A stretch of 64,000 nucleotides of DNA. It comes from Phyllostachys edulis (taxonomy: Eukaryota > Streptophyta > Magnoliopsida > Poales > Poaceae). The notes beneath the pieces were generated by a model, which searched no databases, was not told the DNA's origin, and saw nothing but the letters and a program-made list of their open reading frames with translations. Within the stretch, counting starts at the first letter, position 1, and each line of letters opens with the position of its first letter. A program made the translations under genes and the position numbers. The stretch lies in contig CM070548.1 in assembly GCA_036346405.1 (NCBI GenBank), forward strand, positions 73,255,739 to 73,319,738. Reading direction: 5' to 3'. Shown one piece after another: positions 57,333 through 64,000 of this stretch.

Positions 57333-57929
57333 TGTTTTTGGTACTTTGATGCCAAAGGGGGAGAAGTAGAAGAGAAGCTTGCTAGAAGAGAAACATAGGA
57401 GAAAGATTTAGGGGGAGCAAGGAAATCTTTTGCTATGATTATTCTATATACTCTATGTGTATTGTGGATTATTGTTATGTCTTAATGTTAAGCTTGTTAT
57501 TGTTGAATGTTTATGTGCTTGTAATAGTTTACCTTGTTGTGATCTTATTGTTATCTTGTTAAACTTGATGGTTAATATTATGCTTATATTCTTTTCTAAA
57601 TTGCAATCTTTATTGTGGTCATTCTATATTGTTGCAATTATTCCTCAAGTTCCAACAAGCAAAAGAAACTCCGCCAAAAAAATTCTAAAAATCTATACAT
57701 GTGCTTGCAAGAATTCTCTATTATTTATATGCACATGTTTTGGGGGAGCTTTCTTATTTTGGCTTTAACAAGAAAATAATTCTCAAAACTCATTCGAGCT
57801 CATTGCAAGAATTATTTTGTTGTTAAGTCATCAAAAGAATATACACTTATTTCACAACAAGGAGTATATTCAAAACAATCTTTCTCACATGTTAATTGGG
57901 TTGTCATCAATTACCAAAAAGGGGGAGAT
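57333..57929 (+). other. 3' non-coding end and polypurine tract of copia C
   Basis: AT-rich, with short purine runs (AAAGGGGGAGAAG at about 57354, GGGGGAG at about 57411) and the polypurine tract AAAAAGGGGGAGAT at 57916-57929 directly before the LTR. The internal purine runs may be secondary polypurine tracts. Confidence 0.7.
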
Positions 57930-58299
57930 TGAAAGCATCTAGGCCCCTAAAAAATTGTTTTGGTAATTAATGATAATATGTAAATATGGGACTAACATGT
58001 TTATTGAGTATTTACAAGGTTAAGTCTCAATGGTGAGTTTGATAACTTGAAGATGCATGCTAAAGGACAACATAAAGTTCAATATGGCTCAAAGACAAGG
58101 TACAAGTAGTCTAGAATCATTTTTATATTTTACCGGTCTTAGGAGAAATGGTTGGAAGACCGGATTTTAGGTTAAATGTCGTACTATTAAGAGAGATCAT
58201 GACTAGTAGCTTGATAGCATGTTCTTGTGCCATTTGGATCAATTTAGGATCATGCATGCATTTGAATTCGATTTGGAAAAGCCAACTTGCATTGTCAGG

Positions 58300-58740
58300 A
58301 CAATCGGTAGTACCGACGTTAAGTCGGCGGTACTACCGCTCAGCGATACGACCGTGCTCGTGGTGCAGTACTATCACAACCCTGTTGTTCTGATTTCTAG
58401 TTGGCGGTACGTAAAAAACAGAGAGACACCTTTTCGGTTTGGTTTGCAAAACCCTATGAACGGTAGTACCGGCGTTGTTCAAGCGGTACTACCGCACCTT
58501 GGTAATACCAAAATATTGAGCGGTACATTTTTTCAAGAGAACATCCTTTTTAGATTCTTTGAGAAATGGTAGTACCGCCATTGTTGAGCGGTACGTCCGG
58601 CCAGCGGCAATACCGCATGTTGGTTGGCGGTAGTACCACGCCGCGGTTTAAACGGTTATATCAGATGGAGTTAATGTCTCTGTTATAGCTGTTACGGAGC
58701 AGTTGGTGAAGAGCGGTAGTACCGCAAAACCTTGGAAGTT
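58300..58740. promoter_or_regulatory. Array of CGGTAGTACCG dyads in LTR C
   Basis: Copies in both orientations, for example near 58305 (CGGTAGTACCG), 58327 (GCGGTACTACCGC), 58460, 58482, 58567, 58630 and 58715, plus half sites such as GAGCGGTAC. The array ends about 50 bp before the TATA box, the same arrangement as in copia A. Confidence 0.75.
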
Positions 58741-58780
58741 GGGGAATTCCTCCCCAACAGTCATATTTGTTTGTGGGGGG

Positions 58781-58789
58781 TATAAATAA
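58781..58789 (+). promoter_or_regulatory. TATA box of LTR C
   Basis: TATAAATAA in GGGGGGTATAAATAACCCTC, 640 bp before the LTR end. Confidence 0.7.
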
Positions 58790-59421
58790 CCCTCCACCTG
58801 CTCAAGGACAGAGTGCAAGACCTCATTTAACATCCTTAAAGCCTTGAGCATTCATTCAACTCCTCAAATACACTTGTGCATTTATTGTGAGGTAGTTGAG
58901 CCAAAATTCAAGTGCATTCATTCTAGATTGATCCATTACACTTGAGTGTCGTCAAGCGAAGGTCATCGACTTATTACTCTTGGTGTTTTGCCAAACACCT
59001 AGACGGCGTGGCGAAGGTTGCACGGTGATCTCTTCAAGAAGATTGTGAAGAGGCTCGGTGCCAAGATTGTGAGTGGCTTGGTGTTCGCCATCTCCGGAGC
59101 GGAGAAAGAACAACCACTAGTGATCGAGAAAAGGTTTAATTTGTGGAGCTGGCTTGATTCGTTCAAACTTCCTCAACGTGGACTAGTGAAGACCGGCAAG
59201 TCTTCGATACCACGGGAAAACATCGTTGTCTCTATTGTGGTTATTTCTAGTCTTTACTTTCCGCATTTACAATTCTAACATTTATATTGTGTTGAATTGC
59301 TTAGCTAGAATTGTATCTAGTTCAGACTTAGTTCTTAAATTGGCTTAAATTGTTAATTAGTCAAAAAGTTTAAAAACCTCCTATTCACCCCCCCCCCTAG
59401 TCGGTTATCCTTGATCCTACA

Positions 59422-60353
59422 AATGCTTCACATGCGTTGTTGTGCACACATTCTCAACTTGATTGTGAAGGATGGCTTGGAAGTGATGCATCCTACAATT
59501 GAACACATTCGTGATAGTGTAGCTTTTTGGACTACCACACCAAAGAGAGTGACAGTTAGCATGAATCAAAAGTTTGATAAGTATTGGTCTGACATTCAAG
59601 GATTAATGGGCATAGCTACACTTCTTGATCCTCGATTTAAGTCTGAAATGTTGCTGGTTTGCTATGAAATGCTATTTGGTATTAGTACTGAAAAGTGTGA
59701 GAACTATGTTCAACAAGTCACTACCTCATTATGTGATTTGATGGATGAATACCGAGTAGCTAATGAAGAAGATAATACAGAATCATCAGTCCCACTATCT
59801 GCAATGGAAGCTCCAGCTGTTATATCAATCTTTAATGCTCGTGTTGCTAAGAAAAGGCCAGAATCTCTTGGGCATAAATCCGAGTTAGATCATTACTTGG
59901 AGGATAATTATGTTCCAAATACAACGAAATATTTTGATGTATTGGATTGGTAGAAGGTTGCTGGGACACGCTATCCTACTCTGAGGATGGTAACAAGGGA
60001 TATCTTTGCTATTCCAGTAAGCACAGTTGCTTCAGAGTCTGCTTTTAGCACAAGTGGGAGAATTCTTAGTGAGCATCGCAGTCGCCTCACTTCTGACATG
60101 TTGGAGGCATTAATGTGCTCGCAAGATTGGCTTCGAAACAAATATAAAGGTATGTATATAGCAGAGTTCATACTTATATTCTCAATTGTCAACAAAAGAA
60201 AATAATGGTTACATTTTGTATCTTACAGATGATGAAAAGGGAGCGCCTTCTAACTTCTGGACTTGCCTTCAAGACATTCAAGAAGAATTTGCAGTGGAGT
60301 ACTTGAAAATAAATAGCAATTTCAAGGAATGTGCTTACATTTCAAATGCCTAA
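59422..60353 (+). pseudogene. hAT transposase, 3' half
   Basis: Resumes in frame with LHMRCCAHILNLIVKDGLEV, which follows directly from KGTIM left of the insertion. After FWTTTPKR the sequence jumps to VSMNQKFDKYWSDIQGLMGI; hAT proteins normally have about 100 residues between, so there is an internal deletion near 59548. A TAG at 59951 replaces a tryptophan (DW-W-K), then the hATC dimerisation domain YPTLRMVTRDIFAIPVSTVA, SESAFSTSGRILSEHRSRLT. The exon ends at 60149 (GTATGT donor). After an intron to 60228 the last exon adds about 40 residues and ends TAA at 60353. Confidence 0.9.
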
Positions 60354-60975
60354 CTATTTTATGTCTTGTGTTATGTGTAGGAGATGACACTATGAGTTGT
60401 TCCCTCTACAATGGTCAAGTGTTCAAGTGGAAATGTGGAATTCCTTCTACAATGGTCAAGTGCTCAAGTTATTCTATTCTTAATCTGTTTGCTCATATGA
60501 ACTGTTATTGTAATGATTTGTGGTGCTATGGGAGGCTAAAGTATTGTCTATGTGTGAGTGTGAGTCTCATTTTGGTGTGTGGCAGATTGGCAATGTGGGT
60601 ATGTGATGTCTATTTGCTCATATGAAGTTATCAACTGAGTGTGTTTTAGACCATCAGATTATTAGTGTACGTCTCATTGTCTTTGTTTGGGAAGCTTGAG
60701 AAATTTATGTGTATGAGTGTATCCATGAATGATGAATTCATGATTCAGCTATATGTGTATGAGTGTATCTATGAATCCATGGCTTGAGAAATTTCTCTTT
60801 GCTGCAGCTAAAATCCAGAAATGGCAATACCAAATTTCGGGTATGGGTCCCCGCGGGGCCCCGATAACCCAACGGGGACGGGGAACGGGAAAGAATAGTA
60901 CCCGAGGACGAGGATGGGGACGGGACAGGGATTTGTTCTTGTCACGGGGATAGGGATGGTCTACCACTCCCTGCC
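60354..60975 (+). other. 3' untranslated end of hAT H
   Basis: No gene. Contains repeated GTGTATGAGTGTATC/TATGAATCCATG near 60705-60780 and a GC-rich subterminal region (60840-60975) rich in GGGGAC and CCCCG. Such motifs could be transposase-binding repeats, as in other hATs. Confidence 0.5.
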
Positions 60976-61001
60976 GGGGAATAGCCCCGTTGCCATCCCT
61001 A
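60976..61001 (-). repeat. Right TIR of the hAT
   Basis: Reverse complement begins TAGGGATGGCAACGGGGC and pairs with 18168-18193. Confidence 0.85.
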
Positions 61002-61009
61002 ATGGAGAA
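61002..61009. repeat. Right target-site duplication of the hAT
   Basis: ATGGAGAA, against ATGGAGAG at 18160-18167. Confidence 0.75.
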
Positions 61010-61850
61010 GGAGGGCGACACTATGGTTGGAGAGAGAGTGGCGAGGGCCACTAGCAGAACTATCACTAGGGCAAGTCGGGGCGGCTACCCTGGGTCTCCT
61101 ATCCTAGGCTAGAAGATCCCCACCCCGCCCAGCCCACCGGCGCCCCCGGCCAAGCCGCCATGAGCACGCAACCGCTGCACCTAGAGACTGGAGAAGTGTG
61201 GGCCATGTAGATGGAGAAGCGTTGGCCGTGGGTCATGGGCTAAGGGCTGAGACGCCGAGTGGAAGCTGACAGGCCTAGTTGCAGCCCAAGGCAATGAAGC
61301 ACACATGAGCACTGAGTAATCCTAGGTCCCTAACCATTCCCCATTCCCCAACAACTAGCCCATCCATGCTCCACCATGCAACCGCCGCAGCACAACGTGA
61401 CGGCAGTAGTTCGGCATGGGCGTGGGTGAGGCTGGCATGAGGGTGCGTCACACGGCAAGATCGAGGCAAAGACCGAGGCGTGTACAGGCTGTGGCGCTTG
61501 GCGACTAAGGCAAAGACCGAAGAACATCGCAGGGATGGCGAGCCATCGAGCCAGCACCAAAGTGCGGCGCGGCGAGCCACCGAACAGTCCAAGCCAGCAG
61601 GTCAGCCGTCAAGTCATCTTGAAGTCTTGAATTTTGATTTCCTATAGTAAAATTTTAGTAAATTGTGATTTCTTGTAGGAGCTTCATAAGAAAATGAAAG
61701 CGTTTGGAGGGGAGAGCAAGAACGGAGAGGGGAGAAGTGGAGAGAGAGAGGTGAGTGGGTGACGGTTGGTGTGTGTTGATATTTTATTATCAAAACGTGG
61801 AGCCTACCTTAATACCTCCTCCGGGACTAAACATTATGGCAATTTCCACG
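61010..61850. other. GC-rich flank, no clear gene
   Basis: Open stretches on the minus strand at 61275-61592 in two frames have biased, domain-free translations. Together with 18000-18159 this is the sequence the hAT inserted into; both sides are purine-rich (GAGAGAGGG). Confidence 0.4.
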
Positions 61851-62622
61851 AGGGATAATTTATCATTTTCCACTCATACGAGTGTAATTGATAATTTATC
61901 ACTTTATAGAGTGGGTACTCCATCTTTTGCCACTTTTGCTACTTTTACCCATCTTTTTGACGATTTTACCCATCTTCTCCTTCATCCCCTTCTTCCTCCT
62001 CTTTTCTCCTTCTTCTTACTGGAATCCATGGCCTACACTAGCGCCGCCGTCATGAGTCCTTTCACACGATGGTGACATAGCCGGCGACCGTCGCCTCCTC
62101 CCCCCCCCCCAACTTCAGCGACACCCTCCCCTCCATCTTCACCTCTAACGTCGCCCTCTGCCTCCTCAAAGCCCGCCGCCCTGGAACCACCTAGATTTGG
62201 TCACGGTGGTTCCGGATCTAGCGACGAGCCAAATGGCTCCAACGTGGCTTCAGGGCGACACGGTGGCCCGCGTGGCTCCAACGCAACGGTGCGTCCAAAG
62301 CGGCTCTGGGTTGACGTGGTGGCGACCTGGCTTTAGGCTGGGAGGAGCGAAGTGAGCATGGCATCGCAACTCCAACCGCAGGGAGGAGACAAGCAAGCGA
62401 GGCTTCGGCGAGGAGGACGAGCAACATGTCAACGCAGCTTCGGTAGGGAGGAGCCGACCGGTAGGCAATGTAGTGGGTGACATGGATTCCGACAACAAGA
62501 AGAAGAAAAGAGGAGAAAGAGAGGTAAAATTGTCCAAAGTGACAAAAGATCAAAAAGGCACTTTAAAGAGTGGCAAATAATCAATTGCACTCAATAGAGT
62601 GGCAAATGACCAAGTGTCACTC
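61851..62622. mobile_element. TIR element with long arms, MULE-like, GC-rich cargo
   Basis: Arms at about 61851-62030 and 62482-62622 are reverse complements with mismatches and an indel. They share GATAATTTRTCACTTT/AGAGTGG-type segments at the outside and GGAATCCATG next to CTTCTTCTTCTT-type DNA at the inside. Arms of 140-180 bp are typical of Mutator-like elements. The core (62030-62480) is GC-rich, unlike the arms, and has no transposase. It could be captured genomic DNA (a Pack-MULE). No certain target duplication was found. Confidence 0.5.
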
Positions 62623-62899
62623 TACAGGCTGACATATAATCCATTCACCCTTTTCAACAAGCAACGTGGACCCCACCTTAAGATCACCCCCAGGTCATAG
62701 TTATTGGAAATGCCCTAGTAATAATAGTAGTAGGAGCAGTAGCAGTTAGCATTGTAAAAACGAACAGAGACATGCCTGGAACACTCATGTTGCACATTTC
62801 TGAAAGTAACAAAGAAAAATCCCAATGCTTTTGGAAATAACGAAACAATTGGTGATATCAACCATTTCCATAGCTTTCCACTTGAACCTGATAGTTCCA

Positions 62900-63132
62900 T
62901 CGGATCTCTTGATTATTACAATTTATTTCATACGGAACCCTTCTACGCTCATGTGATATCAAGCCGACAGCACTACCAGTTCGAATACAAGGGAAAAGCC
63001 GAACGGAATGGCAAGAACAAAAAGGCTATCACGTTGGATTGCTCAGCAGCTGATAATTACGGCCAGGCAAATGTGATCTGTTGAATCAATGCACAAAATG
63101 GACATCTTCCGCTTGCAATTGCATCTTCAAAA
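62900..63132 (-). other. 3'UTR of the right-edge gene
   Basis: Follows the stop codon of the exon at 63133-63483. On the minus strand an AATAAA-like signal (GAAATAAATTG) is present at about 62920-62930, about 205 bases after the stop. Confidence 0.5.
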
Positions 63133-63483
63133 TTAGGTTGGGTTGAACCAGGTGCCCACCGCACCGTTCAGGTGCCCATTTCCATGGGTTCGTACACCAT
63201 TAGGTGCTATGGAGGATGTGGGGATCAATGAGGATGGCAGGCCAACTGCCATTGAAGGAGGTGAGGGGTATAAACCAGGGACATGTGGGAGGGAGGGGGC
63301 ACTCAAGAGATGGCCGCTACCTTTCCTTTGCTGGATTGCGTGGATCTGTCTTAAACTCTGCTCGTGGATGTTTGCAAGTGTCTCAAGCTCCTCCAGTGAC
63401 AAAGCTTCCACACCGACACCATACAATGGAGCATGCCGAGCCATCTCTTCTTGGAGTGAGGTTTCTAGGGTGCGAATATATTG
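63133..63483 (-). CDS. Last coding exon of a plant gene, C-terminus
   Basis: Begins in phase 0 after a good acceptor (TCCTTATTGCAG) and runs 116 codons to TAA at 63133. The peptide opens with a helical, likely coiled-coil part (QYIRTLETSLQEEMARHAPL, LSLEELETLANIHEQSLRQI) and ends in a proline/glycine-rich tail closing NGAVGTWFNPT. It has ordinary plant-gene composition and no disabling change. From memory it resembles the C-terminal tail of large plant MATH/TRAF-like proteins, but I cannot verify that. Upstream exons would lie beyond 64000 or in the AT-rich 63487-64000, where I see none. Confidence 0.75.
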   Translation of the reverse strand, partial: QYIRTLETSLQEEMARHAPLYGVGVEALSLEELETLANIHEQSLRQIHAIQQRKGSGHLLSAPSLPHVPGLYPSPPSMAVGLPSSLIPTSSIAPNGVRTHGNGHLNGAVGTWFNPT

Positions 63484-64000
63484 CTGCAATAAGGATATAC
63501 AATAGTAAATACAACGTGTAGTTAAGTTTTTATGCAAAGTTCTAAAAGAAGGAAGAAATGATCAGGACAAATATGGTGTAACTTGCTCATCATTAAGAAT
63601 ACCAAAGGTTAATCCAAAGATGCTAAGTTTTAAGTGCAGCACCATAAAAGCTGCATGCTGATGTACATCTCAGGTGATAATGATATAGGTGTTTGGTTCA
63701 ATGCCTAACTTGGTCATGCTTAACCTTGGAGCGTCACACTTTCTTAGTTAAGTGTTTGTCTCGTTGTCATTTTTTTCCCAATCAAGGTCACAAGAATTTT
63801 ATAAACATCATAGCCATAGATCGTTAAAAGCACTCTAAATTGGTGCAAAAGAAAAGAGTTGAGACTCTCAATTTGATCTACGGATTTTAACTTAAGATGA
63901 ATTAGAATGAAACATCAAGGTGGTTACTTCCTAATAATGGTTTTACAAGTTACTTAACCCTTGCCTACTTTGTTTTCTTGGCAAAATTAAAAATATCATA
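63484..64000 (-). other. Probable intron of the right-edge gene
   Basis: AT-rich, without an open frame of note on the minus strand, directly upstream of the acceptor at 63484-63486. Confidence 0.5.

Larger units (their letters stand above)
20301..59421 (+). mobile_element. Copia element C with later insertions and a 5' deletion
   Basis: A SIRE/Maximus-like element in the hAT transposase exon. About 98 bp of its 5' LTR survive (20301-20398) before gypsy B starts. Its body resumes at about 39985 in mid-gag, is interrupted by copia E (41093-51193), and continues through gag, protease, integrase, RT and RNase H to 54855. A 3' accessory frame (55851-57332), polypurine tract (57916-57929) and full 3' LTR (57930-59421) follow. 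The two LTR starts are nearly identical. No clean 5-bp target duplication is seen (GATAA at the left against ACAAA-like at the right). Confidence 0.9.
57930..59421 (+). repeat. 3' LTR of copia C
   Basis: 1,492 bp from TGAAAGCATCTAGG to TTGATCCTACA. Contains about a dozen CGGTAGTACCG/CGGTACTACCG dyads at 58300-58740 and a TATA box at 58781. Its ends align with copia A's LTR, so A and C are related families, but the dyad motif differs. Confidence 0.92.
18168..61001 (+). mobile_element. hAT transposon H, split by a 39-kb nest of retrotransposons
   Basis: The terminal inverted repeats start GAGGGATGGCAATGGCCC at the left and, reverse-complemented, TAGGGATGGCAACGGGGC at the right. They continue into TATTCCCC, about 26 bp with four mismatches. 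Eight-bp target duplications flank both ends. The transposase gene is at 19150-20300 and 59422-60353, interrupted by copia C and everything inside it (20301-59421). Without that insert H would be about 3.7 kb, a normal hAT size. Two nonsense changes and an internal deletion show that the transposase is dead. Confidence 0.9.

Noticed and set aside
20296..59426. A 5-bp target-site duplication for copia C
   Set aside because: GATAA at the left does not match the bases after 59421; reading the hAT frame across the insertion gives a good join but no clean duplication.
63143..63521. Plus-strand frames opposite the right-edge exon
   Set aside because: They are antisense shadows of the exon at 63133-63483, which has the acceptor, stop and 3'UTR.
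1..64000. tRNA, rRNA or snoRNA genes
   Set aside because: None was recognised by eye; tRNA-like matches are only the primer-binding sites of the retrotransposons.

Overview
The window is nuclear DNA of a flowering plant, most likely a grass of the rice type. The reasons are the plant-specific LTR retrotransposon lineages (SIRE/Maximus-like Ty1/copia, Tat-like and Tekay-like Ty3/gypsy), a plant hAT transposon with a BED zinc finger, GT-AG introns, and GC-rich blocks set in AT-rich intergenic DNA. I recognise no bacterial, organellar, rRNA or tRNA gene. Lineage and species names come from motif recognition, not from a database search.

Layout. 181-5401: a minus-strand gypsy chromovirus with short LTRs (G1). 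5402-11940: mostly unique-looking sequence with two coding-like exons (6406-6866), a long inverted repeat (7125-7632), a putative small Helitron (9247-9979), a degenerate minisatellite (11345-11600) and a GC-rich block. 11941-about 17996: copia element A, with LTR and gag but no pol, truncated at its 3' end. 18168-61001: a hAT transposon (H) with matching terminal inverted repeats and an 8-bp target duplication. H is split by about 39 kb of later insertions. 61010-62900: GC-rich flank and a TIR element with long inverted arms (61851-62622). 62900-64000: 3'UTR and last coding exon of an ordinary minus-strand gene (63133-63483).

Inside the hAT the insertions form a stack. Copia C (20301-59421) landed in a transposase exon. 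Gypsy B (Tat-like, from about 20399) landed about 100 bp into C's 5' LTR. Gypsy D (25349-37864, 3.8-kb LTRs, TSD GACGC) landed inside B's pol. Copia E (minus strand, 41093-51193, TSD GTTCT) landed inside C's gag. A deletion at about 39985 fused the end of B's integrase to the middle of C's gag. It removed B's 3' LTR, the rest of C's 5' LTR, C's primer-binding site and the start of C's gag.

The parts most worth a second look are these. (i) Four LTR families carry clustered short dyad-symmetric motifs, each family with its own sequence. (ii) Copia C has an extra reading frame of about 490 codons between pol and the 3' LTR. It has its own leader and likely intron, and it is broken only by four stops at glutamine-like codons. 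Copia A keeps the start of the same module although it has lost pol. (iii) Young elements D and E show small indels and substitutions concentrated at CAG/CTG trinucleotides, which looks like a systematic sequencing artefact at methylated CHG sites. Every transposable-element gene here is broken. The only gene likely to be functional is the one entering from the right edge.
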